DNA of 64,000 bases, from contig CAZJYX010000015.1 in the NCBI GenBank assembly GCA_964550375.1, positions 1 through 64,000 on the forward strand. The letters run 5' to 3'. The notes under the pieces are model-generated. The model was not told the DNA's origin. It did not search any database and was given only the letters and a program-made list of their open reading frames with translations. A program made the position numbers and the translations under genes. This DNA comes from JAAYXS01 sp964550375. GTDB taxonomy: Bacteria > Planctomycetota > Phycisphaerae > UBA1845 > Fen-1342. This document shows, piece by piece, positions 53,250 to 62,163 of this stretch. Every line of letters starts with the position of its first letter. Position 1 is the stretch's first letter.

Positions 53250-54419
53250 ATGAACGATACGTTGGCAACTGCACCAGGCGCGTCCCGAATTCACTGGGTG
53301 GATGTCGCCAAGGGGCTGGGCATCGGCCTGGTGTTCTACGGGCACTTCGTGGAGCGCTACATCACCCTGGGTCTGCCGGCCGCCGTGGAGCAGATGCGCT
53401 GGATATACGCCTTCCACATGCCGCTCTTCTTCTTCCTCTCGGGATTCGTCTACAAAGACCGTGATCTCAAGTTCGACGCCTTCCTGAAGCGACAGATCCT
53501 GACGCGCCTGGTGCCCGTGTGGCTGTTCATGCTCATCGGCATTCCCCTGTGGATCCTGGCGCACAAGGCGTCCACCGACGCCGGCTGGGCGGCGCTGACG
53601 CAGCGTTGCCTCACGGAGGCGTTCTGGGAAGTTGTGCGCGGCCGCCCCCACAAGAACGTGCTGGTCTGGTTCCTGGTCTGCCTATTCACGGTCGAGTTGC
53701 TCCAGTTCGGCCTGCGCCGCCTGGTGCGCCGCACGCCGCTACTAGTGCTGTCCATCCTGTTCTTCGCGGGCCTGACCCACATCATATCCGACCAGGGTTA
53801 CCGCGAAGCGGCCGTGTTCATTCTCACGGATCGCATTGACTTGTGGCACCTCACCTCGGCAATCGCGGCGATCGTCTTCTACCAGGTCGGGATCCTGACG
53901 CGCCGCCTGGGCCTGCTCGTGTCGCCGCACACCCGCTGGTACCACTACCTGCTCGCCCTGCTCGCGCTGGCCGTCACGCTCCTGACCTACAACCTGAATG
54001 ACGTCCTCGGGTACAGATACGTGCGTCTGATTGACGCGGCATACGGCTACGCCTGGTGGTTCTTCCTGACGGCCCTGGCGGGCGCGCTGCTGGTTGCGTG
54101 CCTCGCGCAGATCCTGTCCCGCGCGCGCGTCCTGACGTACCTGGGGCAGATTACGCTCGCACTGATGTGCCTCAACGGCATCATCCACGAGTACGCCAAC
54201 CCGGCCATCGCCACCGCCCTGCTGCGCCTGCAACCCGACCAGAACGTGCTCATCCTGACGGGTGTCTGCCTCGGCACGACGATCGTACAGTTGGCCCTGT
54301 GCGTGCCGGTCGCCTGGTTGCTGCATCGCCTCTTGCCGGCCGTCTTCGGCCGCGGCGTGGCCAAACCGGCCGCCGCCCCGTTGCCCGTGGCCGCCGGCGC
54401 TGCCCCGGCCGGCAAATGA
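53250..54419 (+). CDS. Acyltransferase-3-family membrane protein (OatA/WcaH-like O-acyltransferase)
   Basis: 389 residues, ATG start with AGGGAAG upstream. Ten or so membrane helices. The N-terminal WVDVAKGLGIGLVFYGHF holds the conserved His of acyltransferase-3 proteins, followed by MRWIYAFHMPLFFFLSGF, another family landmark (FHMPLFFFLSG). It would move an acetyl or other acyl group to a sugar of a surface polysaccharide. Adjacent to the GT-C gene, supporting a role in glycan decoration. Confidence 0.88.
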   Translation: MNDTLATAPGASRIHWVDVAKGLGIGLVFYGHFVERYITLGLPAAVEQMRWIYAFHMPLFFFLSGFVYKDRDLKFDAFLKRQILTRLVPVWLFMLIGIPLWILAHKASTDAGWAALTQRCLTEAFWEVVRGRPHKNVLVWFLVCLFTVELLQFGLRRLVRRTPLLVLSILFFAGLTHIISDQGYREAAVFILTDRIDLWHLTSAIAAIVFYQVGILTRRLGLLVSPHTRWYHYLLALLALAVTLLTYNLNDVLGYRYVRLIDAAYGYAWWFFLTALAGALLVACLAQILSRARVLTYLGQITLALMCLNGIIHEYANPAIATALLRLQPDQNVLILTGVCLGTTIVQLALCVPVAWLLHRLLPAVFGRGVAKPAAAPLPVAAGAAPAGK

Positions 54420-54594
54420 ACGTGGTACGAGCGCCCGGCCACGACGCCCGCAAGTTTGATTGCATCGCCGGCCATTGGCAGTAAATTACGCGTGTGGGTT
54501 TGAGTCTCGTCCGGCCACCGTGGGAAGTGGACGCATGCCCCAACGGGCCCGGGGCGACGAGACGTGTTTCGTGGCACTAATTGGAGAACCGAGG

Positions 54595-55998
54595 ATGTTA
54601 GCAGCAGCAAATTGGACATACCGCCTGGTCGTTGTTTCAGCCTGTGCACTCTTGGGGCTGAGCGCGCTGTGCGCCTGCGAGCCCGGTCCGCAGCAGTCCA
54701 AGGAGACTGCCAGCACTTCCGCTCCCGCTCCCGCTCCCGGCCCCAAAACCCTGACAATCCTGACCCCCTACGACGAATCCATACGCCAAACCTTCGCCGC
54801 CGGCTTCACCAGTTGGTACCAGGCCAACCGCGGCGAGCCCGTCCAGATCACCTGGATCACGCGCGGCGCGCCGCAAGGCGTCCGCCACATCGTCGGCCTG
54901 GCCGACCCGAAAACCGCCGACGGCGCGGCCGGCAAACCGGACGTATTCTTCGGCGGCGGGATCGGCGCCCACTCCTACCTGGCCGAGCAGGGCCTGCTGG
55001 CCAAGGTCGATCCGGGCGACGTCCTGACCGGAATCCCGGCCGAAGTCCACGAAGTGCCAACGCGCGACCCGGAGGGTCGCTGGTTCGCCACCGGCCTGGT
55101 CACGTACGGCATCGTCTACAACGCGGCGGCTTGTGAGGAACGCCAGTTGACACCGCCGCAGACCTGGCGAGATCTGGGCCATCAGCGCTTCAAAGAAGCG
55201 ATCGCCATGGCCGATCCGATGGTCAGCGAGATCGACCGCGACGGTATCGTCCGGATGTTCCAGCAGTTCGGCTACGTCAGCGGCTGGCGGGGCACGGTGA
55301 TGGCCTTGGCCAACAGCCCGCGCCTGTATGCCAATCGCGACGAAGCGCTGGCCCTGGTTGAGACTGGTAAGGCCCTGGCCGCCATTGCGGCGGACTACGA
55401 GGGCCGGGCGCTCGAGGCCAAGACCGCAGGCGCGGTCAAGTACGCCGACATGCCGCAGGGAACATCAATCACGACGGCAGTGACCAGCGTGCTGGCCGCC
55501 GCGGCCGATCGGGAGCTGGCCACGGACTTCCTGCGCTACGTCCTGAGCACCGAAGGCCAGTCGCTCTGGTGTGTACCGCTTGAGCTGCGCGAGCCGCACG
55601 GCGTCACGCTCTATCACCACGCTATTGCGCCGCGGATCTACGAGCAGCATGGCGACCAGCTCACTGTGAAGCAGAACCCGTTCGAAACCAAGTACGCCCT
55701 GAAGCCTGACCTCGAGAACGATCCGCTGATGGGCGCGTTCTGGGGCGCTTATGCGCACGCGGTCACCGGTGAGAACCACGCCAAGCTGCATGAACTTTGG
55801 CACCTCATTGTCGAACGCGGTATGCCCAACATGCCGAACATGATCGTTGCGTCACCCAAGATCAGCCCGCAGCAGGCCGTGGAGTTCGGCAGGAAGGTGC
55901 GCAGCGCCACGGCCGAAGAGCTGGATGTCATGATCAAGCAATGGATCGCCGATTTTGATGCTCTGATTGACGAAGCCCGCGGCACCATGCAGCCCTGA
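54595..55998 (+). CDS. Solute-binding lipoprotein (Fbp/PotD-like ABC substrate-binding protein)
   Basis: 467 residues from the ATG at 54595 with GGAG upstream. Signal peptide (LVVVSACALLGLSALCAC) with a lipobox-like LCAC, then a Ser/Ala/Pro linker. The body matches iron(III)/spermidine-type binding proteins: LTILTPYDESIRQTFAAGF, PDVFFGGGIGAHSYLAEQGLL, TYGIVYNAAACEERQLTPPQTW, DFLRYVLSTEGQSLW. Longer than usual Fbp proteins by about 120 residues at the C-terminal side. No permease or ATPase gene adjoins it. Its 3' end is overlapped on the other strand by the GT39 ORF. Confidence 0.82.
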   Translation: MLAAANWTYRLVVVSACALLGLSALCACEPGPQQSKETASTSAPAPAPGPKTLTILTPYDESIRQTFAAGFTSWYQANRGEPVQITWITRGAPQGVRHIVGLADPKTADGAAGKPDVFFGGGIGAHSYLAEQGLLAKVDPGDVLTGIPAEVHEVPTRDPEGRWFATGLVTYGIVYNAAACEERQLTPPQTWRDLGHQRFKEAIAMADPMVSEIDRDGIVRMFQQFGYVSGWRGTVMALANSPRLYANRDEALALVETGKALAAIAADYEGRALEAKTAGAVKYADMPQGTSITTAVTSVLAAAADRELATDFLRYVLSTEGQSLWCVPLELREPHGVTLYHHAIAPRIYEQHGDQLTVKQNPFETKYALKPDLENDPLMGAFWGAYAHAVTGENHAKLHELWHLIVERGMPNMPNMIVASPKISPQQAVEFGRKVRSATAEELDVMIKQWIADFDALIDEARGTMQP

Positions 55999-57803
55999 CC
56001 CGCGCCCGGCCGCGGCAAGCGACAAGTCGGTAACACGGCAGCGCCGGACCGCACTGCCCGGCGCTGCTGATTCACTCGCAACTCGTAGATCACCAGCGTG
56101 GTGTGCCCGTCCGGACCGTGAATCTCGTGCCGCGGCGGCCCGGGCGGGCGTTCGTCGGGCCGCAGTATGAAGAAAACGCGCTGCGGCCGGCCGCTGCCGC
56201 GCAGCCGCTCCAACAGCGCCGTCCGCTCCTCATCGTAGAGAAAGTAGTACTTGCCGAAACGCGTGTAGCGGTCCCACATGTCGTAGTCGACCCATTCGAG
56301 ATACTCACGCGGTTCCGCAAACCACCGCGCCGGTTCGTAACCGAGATCCACCAGCAGCAGCAGGTGCGTGTGCTTCATCCCCAGCGCCGTGCACACCACC
56401 GCGTCAGCGCTGTCCAGCTCCGGCCGCAGCCAGCGGTACGCCGCCAGCACATCCGCGCCCGAGTCGAGGTATGCGACCATGTCCCGCTGGCGCCCGGCGT
56501 AGTAGGCCCGCGCGAAACGCGCCTGCGACGCCGCCGCCAACCAGCCGAGCGCCACCAGCGCGGCCACCAGCATGCCCATGCGCCGCTGACCACCGAGGTG
56601 CTTGATCAACCACACTAGCCCCACTGCGGCCACGACCACTAGCGGGATCAACCCCGGCAAGCTGCGCAGACCATGCAGGCTTATGTGCCAATTGAGGACG
56701 TCGCCGGCCGGATAAAGTACAACCGCCGCCAGCAGGACTCGCGCGGCGCGCGAGGCCCACGCCCGGCGCAGCAGCACACCCAGCCCGAACAGGTGCAGCG
56801 GCAGGAAGTAACCCGGCACGAACCCGAAGGCCGGCACCCAGAACTTCACATCCTCATCGCCCTGCCGATACAGGAAACCCGGGTCGAAATGCTGGACATA
56901 CCGCCGCGCGACCCGCTCGACGCGCTGGCCCAGCGGGTCGTCCGCCCGCCATACCCAGTTGTTGAACCCCCGCCGCCCGATCACGTCCGGCCGGCTGACA
57001 TGCGCGTACAGCAGCGGACCGAATGTCGCCAGCCAACCTGCCAACAGGGCAACCAGCGCCCACCTGCCACGCGCGGCTCGAATCTGCTCCAGCCACCAGC
57101 GGCCGGTCACCAGCACGCAGGCCCCCAGGAACAACGGCACAAACAGCCGCACCGCCGGGTAGCCGTAGCACAACACGCCCCCTACCAAGCCGGCCAGCAG
57201 CGCCCGCAGCGGGCGCCCCGCCGTCGCCGGCCGGTCCGCCAGTGGGAAACCGGCCCACAACAGCGCCGCCAACGGCACCAGCGCCAGCAGCGGCGTGATG
57301 GACGCCTCGTGTCCCGTCCGGCTGATCTGCACATGCACATGGTTGATCGCAAGCAACCCCGCCCCCGTCAACGCCACGGCCGACCCGAACATCCGCCGGG
57401 TCACCCAGTGCGCCAGCAGGATCGTCAACACTCCCCCCACGACGGCCGGCAGGCGACTCGTCCAGATGTTCAGCCCGCCGATCATCTGGAACGGCATCAG
57501 CACGTACAGGAACAGCGCGCTGCGGTGCTCGCCCAGCGCCCGATAGTAGAAGATCGGCCAACGCTGCCCCACCTGGTCCTGCCCGGTCTTGAGCACGCAG
57601 TATGCATTCCACGCGTTCGCCGCCTCGTCCTGGTTGAACCCCGGCGGCACGTCCGTCAGCGCGACCAGCCGCAGCGTGGCAGCGAGCACGAGAATCGCCG
57701 GCAGGGCCCAGGCCGGCGCCCGCCAATCGGCCACACGCCGCGGCACCCCGCACCTCAACGAGCTTTCGGTTGGCAAATCCGCGCTGGCGGCTTCTGCGGG
57801 CAT
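55749..57803 (-). CDS. GT39-like membrane glycosyltransferase, C-terminus probably extended by a frameshift or stop loss
   Basis: 684 residues, ATG start. Multi-pass GT-C enzyme with the DE motif in the first loop (GFNQDEAANAWNAY), WTSRLPAVVGG, HVHVQISRTGHEA and a C-terminal soluble part ending VIYELRVNQ. After that (about residue 577, position ~56070) the frame runs through a perfect terminator-like hairpin (56039-56066) and another 250 bases antisense to the solute-binding protein gene, giving an unlikely Ser/Cys-rich tail. A TGA in another frame lies at 56072-56074, exactly where the protein should end. A one-base error or a recent mutation is likely. Confidence 0.8.
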   Translation of the reverse strand: MPAEAASADLPTESSLRCGVPRRVADWRAPAWALPAILVLAATLRLVALTDVPPGFNQDEAANAWNAYCVLKTGQDQVGQRWPIFYYRALGEHRSALFLYVLMPFQMIGGLNIWTSRLPAVVGGVLTILLAHWVTRRMFGSAVALTGAGLLAINHVHVQISRTGHEASITPLLALVPLAALLWAGFPLADRPATAGRPLRALLAGLVGGVLCYGYPAVRLFVPLFLGACVLVTGRWWLEQIRAARGRWALVALLAGWLATFGPLLYAHVSRPDVIGRRGFNNWVWRADDPLGQRVERVARRYVQHFDPGFLYRQGDEDVKFWVPAFGFVPGYFLPLHLFGLGVLLRRAWASRAARVLLAAVVLYPAGDVLNWHISLHGLRSLPGLIPLVVVAAVGLVWLIKHLGGQRRMGMLVAALVALGWLAAASQARFARAYYAGRQRDMVAYLDSGADVLAAYRWLRPELDSADAVVCTALGMKHTHLLLLVDLGYEPARWFAEPREYLEWVDYDMWDRYTRFGKYYFLYDEERTALLERLRGSGRPQRVFFILRPDERPPGPPRHEIHGPDGHTTLVIYELRVNQQRRAVRSGAAVLPTCRLPRPGAGQGCMVPRASSIRASKSAIHCLIMTSSSSAVALRTFLPNSTACCGLILGDATIMFGMLGIPRSTMRCQSSCSLAWFSPVTACA
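56039..56066. terminator. Bidirectional terminator-like hairpin between convergent genes
   Basis: CAGCGCCGG (56039-56047) pairs perfectly with CCGGCGCTG (56058-56066), 10-base loop. It lies 41 bp after the solute-binding protein stop and just after the expected end of the GT39-like gene coming from the right. No T-tract on either side. Its place supports the view that the GT39-like gene once ended near 56070. Confidence 0.5.
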
Positions 57804-57851
57804 CCCCGAATGCTACCAGCCCCACGGCGCCCTGACCAAGACGTCCCCCCC

Positions 57852-58679
57852 TCAGACGCGCTCCACCGCCACAGCCGGCAGCCAGCCGGTCTGATTGTTG
57901 GGCAGCCGCACTTCCACCCAGCCGCCGCGCTCGTGCAGCACCCACAACTCGACACCCGGCCCCAAGGGTTGCTTCAACGCCGGGTCGGACCCTTCGCCCC
58001 AGCCCAGCCGCAGCACGACCGGCTCGCCAACGACGACCGCCGGCGGCCACTGCCCCTCTTCCCGCGTCTGCCAGGCAACGGAACCGGCCAGCGAAAGCCC
58101 CAGCAGTACGCCGATCACGCCCGCAACCGCCAGACTCCGCGCCGGCCAGCGCAGCCGGACGATCAGCAGCAGCCAGCCCAGGATCGTGAGGCCGCCCGCC
58201 GCCCAGGCCCGACCGTGCATGGAAGTCCTATAATGCACAAACGCCAGGTCACGCCACAACCGTGCCTGACCGGCCGGCTCGATGAGCGGCTCCACCTGCC
58301 GCCGAGCGTACTCCAGATTCTCCCGCACCCGCTCATTCGATGGTTCCAGCCGCTCTGCTCGCCGGTAGTGCAGGATCGCCCGACCCAGATCGCCAAGCCG
58401 GAAGTGCGTGTTGCCCAGGTTGTATTCCAGAGCGGCGTTTCGCACGCCAGCGTCACGCAACGCCGCAAATGCATTGCGGGCCTCACGATACAACTCCTCA
58501 GCCTCAGCCGCCCGCTGCTGAGCGACCCGCACGGCCTCATCGAAGGCGTCCAGCCCACGCCGCAGAATCTCCCGCTGACGCTCCGGCGGAATCCCGGCCG
58601 CACGCGCCGTCAGCGGAAACGCCAAACCGGCGGCAACCCCGGCCAGAACCAGCGCGGCTGTCAGGACCCTGGGCGTCAT
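57852..58679 (-). CDS. batE: BatE-like TPR/SH3 protein
   Basis: 275 residues from the ATG at 58679, overlapping the batD stop as ATGA. Signal peptide (LTAALVLAGVAAGLAFPLTARA), a TPR region (ALEYNLGNTHFRLGDLGRAILHYRRAERLEPSN, the BatE hallmark), two membrane helices (WAAGGLTILGWLLLIVRL; SLAVAGVIGVLLGLSLAGSVAW) and a C-terminal SH3-like domain (VLRLGWGEGSDPALKQPLGPGVELWVL). Domain order equals that of BatE proteins from Bat operons. Role in Bat systems (oxygen or stress tolerance) is known only genetically. Confidence 0.85.
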   Translation of the reverse strand: MTPRVLTAALVLAGVAAGLAFPLTARAAGIPPERQREILRRGLDAFDEAVRVAQQRAAEAEELYREARNAFAALRDAGVRNAALEYNLGNTHFRLGDLGRAILHYRRAERLEPSNERVRENLEYARRQVEPLIEPAGQARLWRDLAFVHYRTSMHGRAWAAGGLTILGWLLLIVRLRWPARSLAVAGVIGVLLGLSLAGSVAWQTREEGQWPPAVVVGEPVVLRLGWGEGSDPALKQPLGPGVELWVLHERGGWVEVRLPNNQTGWLPAVAVERV

Positions 58680-60433
58680 ATCCGCTCTCGCTCCAGCGCC
58701 GTAAGACACGCCTGCGCCTCATCCACCAGCGCGTCCGTGTCGCCTTCCGCAGCCGCCCCAAACGTCGCCCGCTCACTCCGCTCGAGCACCTCGCGCCAGC
58801 GCTCCCGCAACTCCGGCGCGCCGGTCCGCTCGGCCAGAAAATCCAGCGCCGCCGGCCCAATCATCCGCCCCACCGGCTGGTTGAAACGCTCCCCCAGGTA
58901 GCCGGCCAGGGCCGCCGCAATCGCGCCACCCGCCTCGCGCGGCGGACGCTGCCGGGCCTGGTCCAGCCGGCGGCGCGCGCTGCGCAGCGCACGTTGCCGC
59001 CGCCGGCGTGTCACGCCGCCGGTACGCATGTAGAGCGACCCAGCCCACACCAGCAGGAACGCGGCCGGCGGCGTGCAGGTCGCCCATGCCAGCGCCTCCA
59101 GGCTGACCCGCGAAACGCTCCGCAGTAGCACGTCCTCGCGGGTTTCGTTGCCGCGCAACCCGTCCAGCACGTGCAGGTCCGCCGTCGGGGCGTCGCGCGG
59201 CACGCCGATTCGCTCCGCCAAGGCGCCCGTGTCGAGCGTCGGCGCCGGAGTTACGCTGATCGGAATGGGCTCGCTGACGGCTACCAGGTAAAGTCCTCTG
59301 TCCGGATCGAAATACGGGTATTCGAGCGACGGAATCTCGGTCAGATCGGGCCGTTCCGGCCGGATCATCTGCGTGAAGATCTTGCGGCTGCCGACGACCT
59401 CACCGGCCAGTTCCTCCGCCGGCACGCGAAACCCGTTGTTCAAGAGCGGATCCGCCGCCAAATTGGGCCCCGGCAGCGTCTCCAGCGGCCCGTCGCCGCG
59501 AATCTCGATAGTCAGTTGAATCGGCTCGCCCACACGCACCGCCATGGGGCTGGCCCGCACCACCAGGTCAAACGTGCCCACCGCACCGGTGAAATTGGCC
59601 GGCCGCCCCGCGGCAGGCAGCGGCAGCACCTCGATCTCGCCAACGCGCGGGCTGGCCCGCAGGTTGCGGTACGCCGTCGGGTAAAGCTGCCCGAAGATGT
59701 CGCGCGACAACTCAGTTGGATACTGAATGCCCAGCTCGATATCGTCGAAGCTCAACCGCCCCGGCCGGTCGGCCACGAACTCCGCCCAGGTCTTGTACGT
59801 GTAATACGTTTGGGTGCTGCCGTCCGAACCGCGCCGCCGCTCGGTAGCCGACTCGACCTCACCCCGAAACGGCCCCAGGTTGATGACCCGGAGCTGCCCG
59901 CGCATGTAGTTGGAACTGATGTCGCGCCCCTGCACACGCACCGGCTGGACCCAGATCGTCAGGACCAGCCGCACGCGCTGCCCCACATAGATACGCCGGT
60001 GGTCAGAGGTAATCTCGACGAAGAACAGCTCGCCGGCGTCACCCGGCTGCACATCGACGCGCACCGGGGGTGTCTGCAGCGCACGCCCGTCCACGCTGAC
60101 CGTCACCGGCGGTATCACCAGCTCGCCGGCCTCGCGCGCCGTCAGCTCGAAGCGGTACGTTCGCCGCGTCGACGACGTCATCCGCCCGTTCACGATGTAA
60201 GTCTGCGACGATTCCTGCTGGCCCAGGCTGCGCACCGTGCAGCCCGGCAGATCAGGAAAGACCGGCGGGTCGCAACTGCTGAAGTTCTCCACGCGCAGCG
60301 CAACCGTGAATGGCTCGCCGGCGTAGATATCCCGGCTCTCCACCTCGAGACCGAGCTGCGCCTGGCCCAGGGCCACCGGCCCTGCCAGCCCCAGGCACGT
60401 CAGTAGCAGCCAACCCGAAACAATCCTGCGCAT
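58676..60433 (-). CDS. batD: BatD-family (oxygen tolerance) membrane protein
   Basis: 585 residues from the ATG at 60433; a GTG two codons earlier is possible. Signal peptide (WLLLTCLGLAGPVALG), then BatD beta-domains: DIYAGEPFTVALRVENF, RFELTAREAGELVIPPVTVSVDG, LVVRASPMAVRVGEPIQLTIEIRGDG, a membrane helix (LEALAWATCTPPAAFLLVWAGSLYM) and a cytoplasmic helical tail (RRRQRALRSARRRLDQARQ). BatD and BatE usually follow MoxR, DUF58, BatA and BatB genes. Those are not next to this pair in the window: upstream is an aminopeptidase gene. Confidence 0.88.
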   Translation of the reverse strand: MRRIVSGWLLLTCLGLAGPVALGQAQLGLEVESRDIYAGEPFTVALRVENFSSCDPPVFPDLPGCTVRSLGQQESSQTYIVNGRMTSSTRRTYRFELTAREAGELVIPPVTVSVDGRALQTPPVRVDVQPGDAGELFFVEITSDHRRIYVGQRVRLVLTIWVQPVRVQGRDISSNYMRGQLRVINLGPFRGEVESATERRRGSDGSTQTYYTYKTWAEFVADRPGRLSFDDIELGIQYPTELSRDIFGQLYPTAYRNLRASPRVGEIEVLPLPAAGRPANFTGAVGTFDLVVRASPMAVRVGEPIQLTIEIRGDGPLETLPGPNLAADPLLNNGFRVPAEELAGEVVGSRKIFTQMIRPERPDLTEIPSLEYPYFDPDRGLYLVAVSEPIPISVTPAPTLDTGALAERIGVPRDAPTADLHVLDGLRGNETREDVLLRSVSRVSLEALAWATCTPPAAFLLVWAGSLYMRTGGVTRRRRQRALRSARRRLDQARQRPPREAGGAIAAALAGYLGERFNQPVGRMIGPAALDFLAERTGAPELRERWREVLERSERATFGAAAEGDTDALVDEAQACLTALERERI

Positions 60434-60527
60434 CTTCACCTGCTTCGCGCTACGCCCGTCGCAGCGCCCTCGCCATCCTGGACGCCGCTCGTGGCCGCGC
60501 CCCGTCGAATTCTACGAACGCCCCGCC

Positions 60528-61616
60528 TCAGCGCGAACCCGCCAACTCACGTAGCCGCGCGAACGGATCCGCCGCGCCGGCCGCGTCCCGCAACGCTTCC
60601 AGCAGCGCGGGAAACTCACCCCCCACCGTGTCATACACCGCCGCAAACACGTCCAGGTCCAGGTGATACCGCCGCCGCAGCAGTACAAACGCGTTGTTCG
60701 TCGGCATCCGGCCCCACCATTCGTGCCGTTCCGGCGCACTCAGTTCCGGCAACACCTCGTTCGTGAACCGCTCCCGGGCGGCCTGGAACACCGCCTCCCG
60801 CCCCGCCACCTTCTCCGCACTGCTGATGTCCTGCGCGTAATGCGCCTCCAGCTCCGCCGCCAGTTGCAGCAGCCACGCGGTAATACGCTCCTGGTCCGCA
60901 TAGGAGACTTCCAGGGCCGTGATTGCCTCCTCACCCGCCGCCCCCTGCCGCTCGTAGTAACGCCGCGCCCCCGCCCGCCCAATGAACGTCGCCAGCGACT
61001 CGTTGAACGTGCTCTGACCACTGACGTAGATCGTGTTGTGCGCCAACTCGTGGATTACAGTCTCCACAATCGATCCGTCCGGACGATTCAGGAACGACGA
61101 CTGCACCGGATCGGGAAACCACCCCAGCGTGCTGTACGCGTCCACGCCGTAGATGTACGTGTCGTACCCCTCCTGCTGCAGCTCCGCCGCGGCGTCCTCG
61201 GCGTCCGCTCGCTCGAAGAACCCGATGTAGTCGATCGTCCCGATGATCGGGAAGTGCCAGCGCCGCGGCGTGAGCGCATCCTGGCGCGCGGCCGAGAGGT
61301 TGTACCCGATCGGCTCACCGCCGCTGTCGTGATACAGCGAATAGCTGCCGCCGACGCGCAGCCCCAACTCGTCGCGGGCGAAGTCACGGGCCGCCACGAC
61401 CAGCCGCAGCTTGCGCTCCTGCTCGGCAGTCAGCCGACCATCCGCCAGAACCTGCTCGATCGGCACGGTCCGGGTCATCATGCCGAGCTGCCCCAGGCCC
61501 TGCCGAATGACATATTGGACGGAAGATGCACAGCCACCCAGCGGCAGCAGCGCCGCGATCAGTAGCACGCTTGAACTCGGAATTTTCCTGCCGACCATGC
61601 CAATCACATTCCGCAT
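60528..61616 (-). CDS. Predicted zinc aminopeptidase lipoprotein (COG4324 type)
   Basis: 362 residues from the ATG at 61616; ATG codons at 61664 and 61598 are alternatives, none with a good SD. Lipoprotein signal (SVLLIAALLPLGGC, lipobox LGGC). YVIRQGLGQLGMMTRTVPIEQVL is the family start, then VHELAH-type zinc motif VIHELAHNTIYV (H189, E190, H193) and FNESLATFIGRAGARRYYE with the third-ligand Glu. Matches the conserved aminopeptidase lipoproteins of COG4324. Periplasmic, lipid-anchored. Divergent from the small gene at 61688. Confidence 0.85.
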   Translation of the reverse strand: MRNVIGMVGRKIPSSSVLLIAALLPLGGCASSVQYVIRQGLGQLGMMTRTVPIEQVLADGRLTAEQERKLRLVVAARDFARDELGLRVGGSYSLYHDSGGEPIGYNLSAARQDALTPRRWHFPIIGTIDYIGFFERADAEDAAAELQQEGYDTYIYGVDAYSTLGWFPDPVQSSFLNRPDGSIVETVIHELAHNTIYVSGQSTFNESLATFIGRAGARRYYERQGAAGEEAITALEVSYADQERITAWLLQLAAELEAHYAQDISSAEKVAGREAVFQAARERFTNEVLPELSAPERHEWWGRMPTNNAFVLLRRRYHLDLDVFAAVYDTVGGEFPALLEALRDAAGAADPFARLRELAGSR

Positions 61617-61687
61617 CACGCGCGGCAACGGCGCGTGGCCATCAACCTGTTCGGTCGGTATCATATCATGGCAGATGGGAGGCACGC

Positions 61688-62137
61688 ATGCCCGATGAAG
61701 GACCGCTGGCACGTCCGACGCTCGTTTCGCTGCTGATTTGTGACCAGGTCATCGACGACAAGATCACCAACAAGAAAAGCGCCATCGGGCTGTTCAACAC
61801 GGTGCTGGTGCCGCAACTACCCACCACCATCCCGCAAATCGTCGTCCTGGCCTCCCTGACCGAGATCGGCGCCAATACCACCATCGAGTTGCGGCTGGTG
61901 CGCGACGCGGACAACAACGTCCTGTTCCACACGCACGGCCCGATCGAGGCCCCCAACCCGCTGGCCACGGTGGACCTGCTCTTCGCCATGCACGGCATCC
62001 GCCTGACCGCGCCCGGCCAGTACGCCTTCGAAATCTGCTGTGCCGACGAAATCCTCGGCCGCCGCCGCTTCCAGGTGCTGCAGCGCGCCCCACGCCAACC
62101 GCCACAGCCCCCGCCGGCCGCGCCGTCCGAAAACTAG
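61688..62137 (+). CDS. Small conserved hypothetical protein (DUF6941-like)
   Basis: 149 residues from the ATG at 61688 with GGGAGG six bases upstream. Core LVSLLICDQVIDDKITNKKSAIGLFNTVLVPQLP followed by a beta-rich part (ANTTIELRLVRDADNNVLF, PGQYAFEICCADEILGRRRFQV) and a Pro-rich tail. The core resembles the small family I know as DUF6941, of unknown role, often as lone genes. No signal peptide; cytoplasmic. Confidence 0.65.
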   Translation: MPDEGPLARPTLVSLLICDQVIDDKITNKKSAIGLFNTVLVPQLPTTIPQIVVLASLTEIGANTTIELRLVRDADNNVLFHTHGPIEAPNPLATVDLLFAMHGIRLTAPGQYAFEICCADEILGRRRFQVLQRAPRQPPQPPPAAPSEN

Positions 62138-62163
62138 GCCGCCGGCGCGCAGCGCCGCACGGG

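Noticed and set aside
54480..54530. tRNA-like 3' end: GTGGGTTTGAGTCTCGTCC resembles a T-arm and its translation gives a CGFESR-like string
   Set aside because: The T-stem pairs poorly, the loop lacks the conserved C, and no acceptor stem, D-arm or anticodon arm can be folded upstream. At best a degraded remnant.
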